The position numbers and the translations under genes are program-made. Positions 7,097 to 15,895 of a DNA stretch of 64,000 bases are shown one piece after another. Each line of letters opens with the position of its first letter. Positions within the stretch are counted from its first letter, which is position 1. Source of the DNA: Spirochaetaceae bacterium (GTDB taxonomy: Bacteria; Spirochaetota; Leptospiria; Leptospirales; Leptonemataceae); NCBI GenBank assembly GCA_002730875.1, contig PCBI01000015.1, positions 1-64,000 of the forward strand. The letters are read 5' to 3'. The notes under the pieces were generated by a model. The model searched no databases. It was not told the origin of the DNA and saw only the letters and a list, made by a program, of their open reading frames with translations.

Positions 7097-9080
7097 AGAT
7101 ATTCCCGTTGGAAATGGCTCTCTTCTTGTGAATTTTGATTCTGAATATCGCATGCGCGATGTTTATTTTCCGTATGTTGGTCAGGAGAACCACACAAAGG
7201 GGCATCCCTTTGACCTTGGTTTGTGGGTGGATGGAAAGTTCTCCGATATGACCGGGGGATGGGTCAAGGATCTGCGCTATAGAGATGAGAGCCTGGTCAC
7301 GAATGTTACTCTGGAAAACCAGGAATGGGAGCTGGCGTTGCATTGCTCGGATGCCGTAGACCAGGAACTAGATATTTATCTCAAGAGAATAACTGTGGTA
7401 AACAGCAGTCCCCGGCCAAGACAGGTCCGCATCTTTTTGAGTCATGACTTCTATCTCTATGGAAATGAAATCGGCGGTACAGCTTATTTCGATCCAAGAA
7501 GCAGATCGATCATCCATTACAAGGTGCATCGTTACTTCTTGATGAGTTGTTGGGCCCACGACGAGTGGGGGGTGCAGCATTTCGCCTGCGGGAGAAAAGA
7601 AGCCGCCGGGACGGATGAGTTTCGTCCGGAGGGACTGACTGGTGAGCTTTCGGGCGCTCCTTCCGCCTGGGGATCCCCGTATTCCACTCTGGGAATATGG
7701 CTGAACATTCCCGCCCATGGACAGGAAACGGCCTATTACTGGATGGCCGCAGGAACCAAATATCAGGAAGTGGCGGACCTGAATCTATTGGTGCATCGAA
7801 TCACCCCGGAAGAACTCATCGAGCGGTCCGATAGATACTGGGCAGCCTGGTCTAACAGACACCATCCACGGGAGGATCAGCTTTCCGATGAGATCAGAAA
7901 CATTTACAGTCGTAGTCTGCTGATTGTTCAATCTCAGATCGATAAGCGCGGTGCTATCGTCGCGGCTACCGATTCAGATATAGTGCGCTTTGGCAAAGAT
8001 ACCTACTCCTATGTCTGGGGCCGGGATGGCGCCTTTGTGGCGGCGGCCCTGGCGAAAGCCGGTTTTACTCACGCTTCCATGAAGTACTTCGAATTCTGTG
8101 CCGGTATTGTGTCCGGCGAAGGATACCAGTTTCAGCATTACAGCCCGGATGGCTCTCTGGCCAGCAACTGGCATCCCTGGCTGGTAAACGGTAAGGAAGT
8201 CCTGCCCATACAGGAGGATTCAACGGCTCTAACCCTCTGGGCTCTGTGGATCCATCAGGAATGCTCCGGCGATGTGGAATTTGTCGGCCCCCTGTACCAC
8301 AGCATGATCAAGAAAATGGCAGACTTCCTGGTCAGGTATCGGGACAGCGAAACCGGATTGCCATTGCCATCCTATGATCTATGGGAGGAGCGTTATGCAG
8401 TGCATGCCTACACGGTGGCCTCCGTGGTGGCCGGTCTTCGAGCTGCTGCCAGGTTTGCGAATCTGTTTCGTGATTTCTCTCTGGCCAGGAACTATGATAC
8501 CGTGGCCGATGACATGGCGCTAGCGGCCTGCAAATATCTTTACCATCCAGATCTTGAGCGCTTCGCACGCTCCGGAACCAGAAAGGGAGGCGCCTATTTG
8601 CTTGATGAAACCCTCGATATTAGCCTTCTCAGTCTGGCTACCCTGGGCCTGGTGGATGCCAACGATCCGAGAATGGTTCGAACGGCCGCAGCAATCGATG
8701 AAAGTTTAAGAGTGGATACGAATATCGGTGGTGTTGCGCGATATGAGGGGGATGAATATCAGCGGCCGGATGACAGTCCCGAAGGGGTGCCGGGCAATCC
8801 ATGGTTCATCTCTACCCTCTGGCTGGCGGACTATCGCATTATGGAAGCGCAGAACGTCGAAGATTTGCAGACGGTGATTTCCTATCTGGAATGGTGTAGT
8901 GGAAACGCTCTACCTTCCGGGGTCCTGGCAGAACAGATTCATCCGCTTACCGGAGCGCCCCTCTGTGTTTCTCCTTTAACCTGGAGTCATTCGGCTTTCA
9001 TGATGACGGTCCTGAAATACCTGGAGCGAAAAGAGGAGCTGGAGGCTGCGGCCAGACCGGTGAGTCCGCAGCCGCTTTGA
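7089..9080 (+). CDS. GH15 glucoamylase-type glycoside hydrolase
   Basis: This 663-residue enzyme has the two-part plan of prokaryotic GH15: an N-terminal beta-sandwich (about 1-260) and an (alpha/alpha)6 barrel (about 275-650). Barrel signatures are YSYVWGRDGAF at about 304-314, the catalytic acid region YDLWEER (Glu433/434), and the catalytic base in VLAEQIHP (Glu615). GH15 members hydrolyse alpha-glucosidic bonds with inversion: glucoamylase, isomaltose glucohydrolase or trehalase. There is no signal peptide, so it is cytoplasmic, which favours turnover of stored or newly made glucoside rather than digestion of external starch. It starts inside the end of the GT4 gene. The exact substrate is not decided by the sequence. 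Confidence 0.88.
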   Translation: MPRDIPVGNGSLLVNFDSEYRMRDVYFPYVGQENHTKGHPFDLGLWVDGKFSDMTGGWVKDLRYRDESLVTNVTLENQEWELALHCSDAVDQELDIYLKRITVVNSSPRPRQVRIFLSHDFYLYGNEIGGTAYFDPRSRSIIHYKVHRYFLMSCWAHDEWGVQHFACGRKEAAGTDEFRPEGLTGELSGAPSAWGSPYSTLGIWLNIPAHGQETAYYWMAAGTKYQEVADLNLLVHRITPEELIERSDRYWAAWSNRHHPREDQLSDEIRNIYSRSLLIVQSQIDKRGAIVAATDSDIVRFGKDTYSYVWGRDGAFVAAALAKAGFTHASMKYFEFCAGIVSGEGYQFQHYSPDGSLASNWHPWLVNGKEVLPIQEDSTALTLWALWIHQECSGDVEFVGPLYHSMIKKMADFLVRYRDSETGLPLPSYDLWEERYAVHAYTVASVVAGLRAAARFANLFRDFSLARNYDTVADDMALAACKYLYHPDLERFARSGTRKGGAYLLDETLDISLLSLATLGLVDANDPRMVRTAAAIDESLRVDTNIGGVARYEGDEYQRPDDSPEGVPGNPWFISTLWLADYRIMEAQNVEDLQTVISYLEWCSGNALPSGVLAEQIHPLTGAPLCVSPLTWSHSAFMMTVLKYLERKEELEAAARPVSPQPL

Positions 9081-9461
9081 AATGCACTGATTGTTGACCA
9101 TACCGTGCGATCTGCATTATCATTTATGATTGTTTCGCGGAATTGACCTGGACTGCCCCGTCTCTCGCCTCCACGGTCTCTGTCTCGTCGCCTATCGACA
9201 AACGTGGGTCTTCTCTGTTGTATTCGTTTTGTCACTCATCGAGCAAGGTAACACTTCATGCGTCGGCAGCCAGGCGGCACCCGGACGCCATTGATACCCT
9301 CGGAGTTCGCCAAAATTCAGGCATGACTGAGGTACCGGCTTTTCGCATTATTCGGCGCCAACGCATCAAAAAAAGTAGACATTTTCGCATCCGGACTTCT
9401 ACTTGCGCGGCTACCTGATTTTTCGATCCGGCAGTAGAATTACCCGAGAGGTATCACCAAA
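9081..9461. other. Gene-free stretch of about 380 bases
   Basis: This follows the GH15 gene. It holds a CT-rich patch (9155-9240) with repeated GTCTC/CTCG wording somewhat like the repeats at 5036-5200. AAGTAGA and TCTACTT also form a 7-base inverted repeat (about 9376-9407), just before the small exported-protein gene. No gene or convincing terminator was seen. Confidence 0.4.
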
Positions 9462-9806
9462 ATGAAAAAAATCTTAGCTATCAGTCTGGCATTTTGCCTG
9501 ATGGTGTTTTCCACGGCAGCCGTTCAGGCAAATGACGAGGAAGCATGCGAGGCGCTGGACAACCTGGCAACTGCTCTTGATGAAATGGCAACAGGCGTAC
9601 ACAACGATGAGCTGAGCCCCGAAGATGTTGAAGAAGACGTAGAAGCCCTGAAAGACATGGCACGAGCCATCCAGGACGGCAAACTGACTTCGCAAGTGAA
9701 CAAGATTTCTTCTATGCTTAACAGCCGGAACCAGGAAGGATTTGTGAAAGCAGTGGACGACCTTGTCGACTACATTGACTCTGAAGTAGAAGAGAACTGC
9801 CAATAA
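9462..9806 (+). CDS. Small acidic exported helical protein
   Basis: This 114-residue protein has a textbook signal peptide (MKKILAISLAFCLMVFSTAAVQA, likely cleavage after residue 23). The mature part of about 90 residues is strongly acidic and almost entirely helix-forming, with heptad-like spacing (ALDNLATALDEMA, EDVEALKDMARAIQ, FVKAVDDLVDYI). Two cysteines, one near each end of the mature chain (CEALD and the penultimate residue), could bridge a helical hairpin. GAGAGGT sits 9-15 bases before the ATG and a terminator follows the stop, so it forms its own transcription unit. No family was recognised; a small periplasmic chaperone-like or metal-buffering role is possible but unproven. Confidence 0.7.
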   Translation: MKKILAISLAFCLMVFSTAAVQANDEEACEALDNLATALDEMATGVHNDELSPEDVEEDVEALKDMARAIQDGKLTSQVNKISSMLNSRNQEGFVKAVDDLVDYIDSEVEENCQ

Positions 9807-9839
9807 GAGTAATCCAGCATAAACACTGGACGACTTTTG

Positions 9840-9875
9840 GGCCCGGCTTACTGGTAGTTTGCCGGGCCTTCTCAT
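9840..9875 (+). terminator. Terminator of the small exported-protein gene
   Basis: GGCCCGGC (9840-9847) pairs with GCCGGGCC (9861-9868) across a 13-base loop and is followed by TTCTCAT. The stem is strong and the T tract weak. Confidence 0.6.
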
Positions 9876-9943
9876 ATGTAGATCCCGGGGAATCCTGATC
9901 TTTGCTTGCCAGAAGAATCCGGATCACGCATCGTTTCAAGAAC

Positions 9944-10882
9944 ATGAATGACAGCCGACTTGCCCTGGGTCTGGCATCCCTTGGCCGGCCGGGATACATT
10001 AATCTGGGTCACGGTCAGGACCTGGCTGGTAATCAAGATTACTCGTCGCTGCAGAATCGCTGCCTGGCGATGCTGGATGCGGCCTACGCAGCCGGGATTC
10101 GCCACATAGATGCGGCACGATCCTACGGCAGCGCAGAGGATTTCCTGGCTCTCTGGATCGATAGACGGAACCCGGCCGACCTCTACATAAGTTCCAAATG
10201 GGGCTATCGCTATACGGCAGATTGGAAGATTCAGGCTGAGGCCCACGAAATTAAGGACCATAGTCTGCAGCATTTGCAGTCGCAATGGAAGGAAAGCCGC
10301 ACTCGACTTGGCTCCTTTCTTAACCTCTATCAGATCCATTCCGCCACTTTGAAGACCGGCGTTTTGGATGATGTAGAAGTGTTGAATTTTCTAAGGGACC
10401 TGAAGGAGGGTGGCCTGCAAATCGGGCTCAGTCTTTCCGGTACCGACCAGTCGGCCACTTTGGAGCGCGCTCTGGAGATTCGCATGGATGGAATCCAGCT
10501 TTTCGATTCTGTGCAAGCAACGTTCAATGTGTTGGAACAGAATGTGGCATCAGCTCTACAAGCCGCTTATGATTGCGGCTGGCTTGTCATCATAAAGGAA
10601 GCGCTGGCAAACGGAAGACTCACTTCACGGGGCGATTGCCCCGAATTTCTTGAATTTGCGACTGTTAAAGGTGTACCGCCGGATGCTCTGGCTCTGGCGT
10701 ATGCGCTGTCCATGCCTTTTGTGTCCCGCTTGCTGCTCGGAGCCACCACTCTTGAACAGTTGGAGTCAAATCTGCAGGCCCTGCAAATCCCCCTCCCAGA
10801 CCGGGACAAAGAAATCCTACGGGGGATGGGCGAAGAACCCGCAGAGTATTGGAACCAGCGGGCCTCGCTGGAGTGGAATTGA
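9944..10882 (+). CDS. Aldo-keto reductase family oxidoreductase
   Basis: From the ATG at 9944 the protein has 312 residues and starts directly with the first strand of the TIM barrel (RLALGLASLGRPG). A TTG at 9902 would add 14 residues. The AKR catalytic tetrad is visible: Asp in HIDAARSYG with its Tyr, Lys in SSKWGYR, and His in YQIHS. The C-terminal part has LLLGATTLEQLESNL, the usual NADP-binding helix region. Family members reduce aldehydes and ketones in the cytoplasm; the substrate is unknown. It is most like the plant-galactose-dehydrogenase/oxidoreductase subgroup of AKRs, which is only an impression. No partner gene is adjacent. Confidence 0.82.
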   Translation: MNDSRLALGLASLGRPGYINLGHGQDLAGNQDYSSLQNRCLAMLDAAYAAGIRHIDAARSYGSAEDFLALWIDRRNPADLYISSKWGYRYTADWKIQAEAHEIKDHSLQHLQSQWKESRTRLGSFLNLYQIHSATLKTGVLDDVEVLNFLRDLKEGGLQIGLSLSGTDQSATLERALEIRMDGIQLFDSVQATFNVLEQNVASALQAAYDCGWLVIIKEALANGRLTSRGDCPEFLEFATVKGVPPDALALAYALSMPFVSRLLLGATTLEQLESNLQALQIPLPDRDKEILRGMGEEPAEYWNQRASLEWN

Positions 10883-11227
10883 ACTAAGTCGAGCTGACCG
10901 CGCCAAATCGAACGAGCAAATTGCGCTAAACTGCATTAGCTGACCTATTTCATGCTGACATCTCGGAACCGAGAATCCAGAGAAGCGAAATTGTTCCGCA
11001 AGCCTCCCTGGAGGGCCTTTCTTTAGCAAATCCTGGTCGAAGGCAATCTCTGATGGTAATTCCGGTTTGCACCAAACGTTCTCGCACACTAACAGCCGCT
11101 TCTGTAGGTTAGACCGGCTATAATAGGCTCAGAGCAACTGTTACACGTCTGGTTCTCTCAAAAAAAACAACCAGAAACAAAAAATGGTATCAAATTCTGA
11201 CCCCGGGAATCTGATCCGATTCGCTAA
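10883..11227. other. Gene-free stretch of about 345 bases
   Basis: This lies between the reductase and the LamG-like lipoprotein. It contains a small hairpin (TCTGGTT with AACCAGA, about 11149-11176) with an A-rich loop. On the plus strand it is followed by AACAAAAAATGG, so it is not a normal terminator. No coding remnant was seen. Confidence 0.4.
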
Positions 11228-12097
11228 ATGAAATCTGTACATTTCACTACCATAGCGTTGGCTCCGTTGTTCTTTATGGCATGCTGGACCCATCCGCTCT
11301 GGAACCAACAATCCCAGGAAGAGAATAATTCATTCGATGGATTGCTGGCTTTTCTGTTACTGTCGGGTTCCCTTTCGAATCAGGGAATGATACCGAACCC
11401 TCCTGTTACCGAATCTACTTATCTCTGGCTGAACAACCTGAATATTACAACAACCGGCGCCTCGGTCACTGTATGGAATGATTCCGGCCCAAATGGCCTT
11501 GATCTGTCCGCATGGGTCGGGTCTCCATCGCTTGCCAGCTCTGTACTGAATGATCTGTCCGCAGTGGATTTTCCGGGATCCGGAGCGGTGGGTTTACACC
11601 GAACCAGCGGGTTTACAGGTATTACCGGGGACTTTACCGTTTTTCTAATCTTTCAGCCCAGAGCAACCACCGGCCTTCGAAAACTACTGCAGTTCGGAAA
11701 TGGTTCATGCGGCTTGCAGAATAACTTCGACCTTTACCTGTTTTCGGACAATACAATAAGATTGGATCAACAGGGTAATGCGAATATTCTAACCTCTGCC
11801 AGTTCCGTGCAGTCCGGCATAGGGCAGGTCTTAATTCTTGTTCGCGATACATCAGCGCCGACTACAACAGCCTATTTGAATGGAGCACAAACAGCCCAGA
11901 TCCTTTCCGCGCCCGGATTTACAAATTCCCCCCAGATATGGATGGGAACTGACTGCAGCGGTACCGGTACTTCCAATTTTGATGGCTATGTTGCCGAACT
12001 GATCATTTTTTCTCGTGCCCTGACGGCAGCCGAATTAAATCAAATGAACTGCTATGCGAATGCGAAATATTCGATTGGGATTTCTCATTCCTGTTAG
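11228..12097 (+). CDS. Lipoprotein with LamG / concanavalin A-like domain
   Basis: This 289-residue protein has signal peptide MKSVHFTTIALAPLFFMAC with Cys19 in a spirochaete-type lipobox. A short hydrophobic segment (FDGLLAFLLLSGSL) follows the anchor. Residues about 65-285 look like a concanavalin A-like jelly roll: a W-N-D-x-S-G opening (VWNDSGPNG), a FTVFLIFQ strand, and the typical closing stretch DGYVAELIIFSRALTAAELN followed by YANAKY. LamG-like domains on bacterial lipoproteins usually bind glycans or proteins at the cell surface, so an adhesin or carbohydrate-binding role is plausible. It is monocistronic, and no ribosome site stands out. Confidence 0.7.
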   Translation: MKSVHFTTIALAPLFFMACWTHPLWNQQSQEENNSFDGLLAFLLLSGSLSNQGMIPNPPVTESTYLWLNNLNITTTGASVTVWNDSGPNGLDLSAWVGSPSLASSVLNDLSAVDFPGSGAVGLHRTSGFTGITGDFTVFLIFQPRATTGLRKLLQFGNGSCGLQNNFDLYLFSDNTIRLDQQGNANILTSASSVQSGIGQVLILVRDTSAPTTTAYLNGAQTAQILSAPGFTNSPQIWMGTDCSGTGTSNFDGYVAELIIFSRALTAAELNQMNCYANAKYSIGISHSC

Positions 12098-12334
12098 GTC
12101 GCATAGATAGACCTTACGACATGAGGCTGCGATTTTCCATTCTGGCAACCCATCGAATCTGTGGGCTGTCAGCGGCGGGCAAACACTACAGGGCCAGGCG
12201 GAACAGGTCAATCGAAATGAGAGGTGGCCCGGATCGAATACGAGCTTACCGATCGATTGCCGCTCTGTCTTTTTCTCTTCCTCGGCAAAAATATCCTTGA
12301 ACCGGCATTAATATGCGTCTTGCTGGGTGCAGGC

Positions 12335-12413
12335 GACATCCCATGATAATGGTCGCTGTTTATCCAGGGCAATTCGTTTGAGGATTGCCCCAATACTGGC
12401 ACAATGGGATGTC
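12335..12413 (+). promoter_or_regulatory. Nested inverted repeats in the leader of a small membrane protein gene
   Basis: GACATCCCAT (12335-12344) is perfectly complementary to ATGGGATGTC (12404-12413). Inside lies a second inverted pair, GGGCAAT (12367-12373) and ATTGCCC (12384-12390). The outer stem closes 20 bases before the ATG at 12433, immediately before the ribosome site AAGAGGT. The leader RNA could fold into a closed stem with an internal hairpin, which suggests post-transcriptional control, although an operator pair is also possible. No riboswitch family was recognised. Confidence 0.4.
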
Positions 12414-12432
12414 TTAAAGAAAAGAGGTAAAA

Positions 12433-12654
12433 ATGGCCAACGTAGTTTCTATCATCATCGGTTTGCTTTGTTCGCCCGTAGTCTTTTTGGGCATGATCCC
12501 GCTTCTTGGTTGGATGAACTGGCTTATGCTACCGGGGGCCACACTGGGCGCCATCATTGGAGCCTTCAGCGAAAACAAAGCCGGGCTCATCATCAATATC
12601 GTTGTACTGGTAGTTGGTGGCTTCCGCTTGTTTATGGGCGGCGGCGTAATTTAG
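12433..12654 (+). CDS. Small two-to-three-helix membrane protein
   Basis: This 73-residue, almost wholly hydrophobic protein has segments at about 4-20, 26-45 (Gly/Ala-rich LPGATLGAIIGAF) and 50-70, separated by SENKAG. The ATG has a good ribosome site (AAGAGGT, 6 bases away). The sequence resembles small inner-membrane proteins of unknown role and could be a subunit or stress-response peptide. It is preceded by an unusual structured leader and has no operon partner. Confidence 0.6.
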   Translation: MANVVSIIIGLLCSPVVFLGMIPLLGWMNWLMLPGATLGAIIGAFSENKAGLIINIVVLVVGGFRLFMGGGVI

Positions 12655-12810
12655 AAGCTCGCCCCATGTGCGGTTCGCACAATCCAGAAATGGCAACTCT
12701 TTGTTATCCGCAAAGGGGCAATTGTCCATAGTCTGTCTGCCAGTCGGAGCCCTTCGCAGGAGTTCGGTCGGGAGCGGTGGCATGTGTGTTAGCTCGAATA
12801 TGGCCGCATA

Positions 12811-13250
12811 TCATTTCTGCACAGCGATCTCTGTATCGGGATTCAGATCCTCCCGTGGGTCCGTTAAATGTCCTGCGGGGAAGAAGACTTTACTCGGAGC
12901 GCCAGACACGTCCAGGCAAAGCAAATGATTATTGTCGCCGTCCTGGAGATCGGCCACTGCGAAAGGGCTGACATGCGTTAGCGATCCATCGTCTTTTTGA
13001 ATAGTGACTCTGTAAAGCGAGCCTTCCGTTATACCCATTGTCCAGGCCAAAGAAGGCGGACAGCAGAGAGGCCTGTCTTCCCTGACGATCGCGATTTGCC
13101 ATGACGGTGGGCTCCGTAGTGTCGTGCTGCGTGGAATCCGCCAGAGTAATCTCATACATGTTTGCCAACCAGGCAACCCTCATAGCTGTACACTGTGCAA
13201 AAAGTAAAGTCAGGATACTGGCGTGTAGAGGAAAGAAAAGCGAATCACTG
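12811..13250 (-). pseudogene. Frameshifted exported-protein gene
   Basis: Two minus-strand frames join into one protein. The first has a signal-like hydrophobic stretch (HASILTLLFAQC) and runs through SLLSAFFGLDNG. At about 13036-13045 the sense continues in another frame as ITEGSLYRVTIQKDDG, VSPFAVADLQDGDNN and ends at 12811. The start is also damaged: AGGAG and an ATG are present at about 13251-13257, but that ATG meets a stop after two codons and the signal-peptide frame has no start of its own. So there are at least two lesions. It sits downstream of, and on the same strand as, the large exported protein at 13328-14926. Its family is not recognised. Confidence 0.5.
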
Positions 13251-13327
13251 CATTGCTCCTGAGAAGATCAGAACCCGGATAGTTTCACAACTTTTTTCAA
13301 CCTGAAGAAACGGTATCCGGGTCAGGG

Positions 13328-14926
13328 CTACCTCCTTTTTGAGCTATAGACAGAAAGCTGAAGCTGATCCACATTACAGGCAGGGGCTTTGTTGAGCTCT
13401 TTATAGGCCGGATCCGGGATATAGGCCCAGGCCACTCGGCCCTGGCCCAGACTTACCATTTGATCCTGTTCGCCCCAGCCTATGCCTTCGAGTTTTTCCG
13501 GATTGGTTAAGAACTTACCATTGATGTCGATTTCGACAAGATAGTAATCCCAGGGTATCAAATAGGAATAGTTGGACCATTCTTCTTTCGCGCTGTGTTT
13601 TATGTGCTTCATTTCGCCGTAGCCGAGGAGATAGCGCCCATTGCCCAGATCTGTGATCTGTGGGTACCCAAGATATGTATCCTTATTCTTCGCGATCCAT
13701 CGAACAGGTCCTAACGGTTTTGCATTCTCATCAAAACGAACGAGACCAATTTCGCTGGGTGGCGTTAAGGGAACTTTATCCTGAGCCGTAATATTGCCGG
13801 CATTTCCTACAATGATTCCCAGATAGCCGCCATTTTCCAGCGGCAAGAGAGTACCGGGGCCACCCTTATGAATCAGTCGGTGGCGATGCGTAGTTAAGAA
13901 CTCCTGGGAAGGGCCATCTTCTCGGCGAATCCAGAGCCCTGCCAGCGAACCAGGTTTCTTGCTACCGTCGGTGCCGCACATCATGGCGTATTTATCCGAC
14001 TTATTATTATAGGCCAGGCGATTGAAGATAGTATGACCGGTACCGCAGGCCCAATACCAACCCCGGTTCGTGTATGTGTGGGATTGCCGGTCCATCACTA
14101 GAAACGCATCTGCTTCGTGGCAATTCCCTTTAGGGTCGGCCACTCGGGCTTTCACCGCCATGCCCAGAGTGCCGTCGTCGCCCATTCGCAGGTAGTTGTT
14201 TCCGTATTCCCATCCCCAGTCCACCGCACGGTGCATACGACTCTTCACCGGTTTTGAGGCGATATTGCCGTCTTTCCACTCATAGAGCCACATTTCATGA
14301 TTGGCGCATTTGGGCTGTGTCATCCAGTCCTTGTTCGGCTGGCTGGCCAACACATCGTGGTCAAAGTCCTTGTCGCCGAAGTTTCGCCGACAGATCACAT
14401 TAACGCTCTTGCAGTCCGAGCTAACCGCAATCCCCTCCATGAATACGCATTCGGGATGATGCTGAATCTTCTCTACTTCGAGTTTGCCCGTTTTGGGATT
14501 GAGCGTGCTCTTGATCAGGGCGCCGCTATAGGCATCATTTTTGGCTTTGATTACCTTTCCCAGAGAAAGGGAAACAAAGAGACTCGGGCGATCTGTATCC
14601 TGGTTGCAGGCGGCGAAATACATCCGCCTGGGCAGGATTGAGTCTGGCTGATAATACAGGTGACGAATGGTCCACTCATGCTCGCAGGCTACTGGCTCGC
14701 CTTTTGGCAATGATGCAATCAATGTATTTCGAATGGAAGTCTGGTTCGGGGTATCGGTTACGGTCTCGGGATCAGTAGTTTCTCCTATGATCAGATCCGG
14801 GCAGCGCGCTCCCGGGATGTCCCGGCAGTCTGTGGTCTCGCCGATAGTGTAGGCAATGGGAAAGATTAGTAACCCGGTGATTACCAGCAGTCCGGAGTAG
14901 AGAGAATTGCGAAGACCCTTTTGCAT
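13328..14926 (-). CDS. Large exported hypothetical protein
   Basis: This 532-residue protein has a signal peptide (core SGLLVITGLLIFPIAYTIG, residues 11-29). The short repeat IGETTD occurs twice just after it (residues 28-33 and 47-52). The body has many aromatic/Gly/Asp beta-strand segments (WGWEYGNNYLRMGDDG, GNGRYLLGYGEMKH, GQGRVAWAYIPD) and eleven cysteines, some in likely pairs. It may be a beta-propeller-like secreted protein, although no blade motif is regular enough to count. The ribosome site is weak. A frameshifted exported gene lies downstream on the same strand. No function can be assigned. Confidence 0.6.
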   Translation of the reverse strand: MQKGLRNSLYSGLLVITGLLIFPIAYTIGETTDCRDIPGARCPDLIIGETTDPETVTDTPNQTSIRNTLIASLPKGEPVACEHEWTIRHLYYQPDSILPRRMYFAACNQDTDRPSLFVSLSLGKVIKAKNDAYSGALIKSTLNPKTGKLEVEKIQHHPECVFMEGIAVSSDCKSVNVICRRNFGDKDFDHDVLASQPNKDWMTQPKCANHEMWLYEWKDGNIASKPVKSRMHRAVDWGWEYGNNYLRMGDDGTLGMAVKARVADPKGNCHEADAFLVMDRQSHTYTNRGWYWACGTGHTIFNRLAYNNKSDKYAMMCGTDGSKKPGSLAGLWIRREDGPSQEFLTTHRHRLIHKGGPGTLLPLENGGYLGIIVGNAGNITAQDKVPLTPPSEIGLVRFDENAKPLGPVRWIAKNKDTYLGYPQITDLGNGRYLLGYGEMKHIKHSAKEEWSNYSYLIPWDYYLVEIDINGKFLTNPEKLEGIGWGEQDQMVSLGQGRVAWAYIPDPAYKELNKAPACNVDQLQLSVYSSKRR

Positions 14927-15185
14927 GGCAGATGGGACGTTCAGACATCCTTCCTGTCACCAGGTTTTTGTGATGCCCGGGATTCATCGGCAGCCCCGGA
15001 TCCATCGCCTGTTTCCCGGTACATAGGCAGGGTGGGGGGCCTGTAGTCATTGCATGCGCGTCTGGTTCTTACACAGGCGACGACGGTTGACACTATAGCA
15101 TTGGGAGCGGGATCCTGTGATGGACATTCGTGGACCGGACTTGAAGCCCGGTCCAACGTTCGATGCCCGTAGGCAAGCGCCTCTT

Positions 15186-15671
15186 TTAATGGTAAACCGA
15201 GGGCGGAGCGCAGCTTTCTTCCAGTCTGGCCCATCCAGGAGAACACTCATCCATGCACATTTCGTATCCGGGGCCCGCAAGCAATTCCTCGCATTTTCCG
15301 TAGCATCGCACGAATCGATCGCATGGGTCTTCCTGCACCAGCTTCGGAGGAGCATTGGCAGACAGAAAGCCTCCAAAAACCCAGCCAGTAATTCCCTGGA
15401 ACTCCACCTTGCTCCAACGACCCTGGCGGCCAAGAATAGTTAACGTATCGCCGGTTTGCTCTAGAACCGTGAGGCTGCTTCCGTAGGGAATCAATCCCAG
15501 TTTGGCCGAGTCGGTAGTCGCCTCGCTGCGAATGATCAGACCGCTTTTGGCGGCCGCATACATGGTAATTCCCTCTTTGGCTTCTGGTTCTGTTTCGCAG
15601 GCCGCTATCGTGACGATTAGAGCTGCCATGAGAACTGAGGTTAAGGTTTTCGCCGAGTTTCCTTTTTTCAT
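15186..15671 (-). CDS. SH3-domain lipoprotein
   Basis: This 161-residue protein starts at the ATG at 15671 after AGGTAGGA. The signal peptide ends in TIAAC, a lipobox with Cys25. Residues about 36-105 form a bacterial SH3 domain: SGLIIRSEATTDSAKLGLIP, YGSSLTVLE, then GRWSKVEFQGITGWVFGGF with the usual G-W-V motif. The C-terminal 45 residues hold six cysteines in a CxxC-like arrangement (CDRFVRCYGKCEE and MCMDEC). SH3_3 domains in envelope proteins commonly bind peptidoglycan or peptides, so it is probably an envelope-associated lipoprotein. Confidence 0.75.
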   Translation of the reverse strand: MKKGNSAKTLTSVLMAALIVTIAACETEPEAKEGITMYAAAKSGLIIRSEATTDSAKLGLIPYGSSLTVLEQTGDTLTILGRQGRWSKVEFQGITGWVFGGFLSANAPPKLVQEDPCDRFVRCYGKCEELLAGPGYEMCMDECSPGWARLEESCAPPSVYH

Positions 15672-15895
15672 CCATTCCTACCTTTTTTGATATTCAATCT
15701 TTTTTTCAGTGCTTCGTGTCAGGGCTTTCGGTGGTGGACAAAAAATTCCGGGATCCACTTTCCTGTCTCGCCCTGGAGGTCAAAACGACTGGCCTAAAAC
15801 ACCCCTGCAGAGGCGGCGATAAGTCAAACCAAAATTAGGAAAAATCTACATCGAAGCTTGGACGTCGGCGAAGAGGTCTTGCGGAAGCAAATGCA

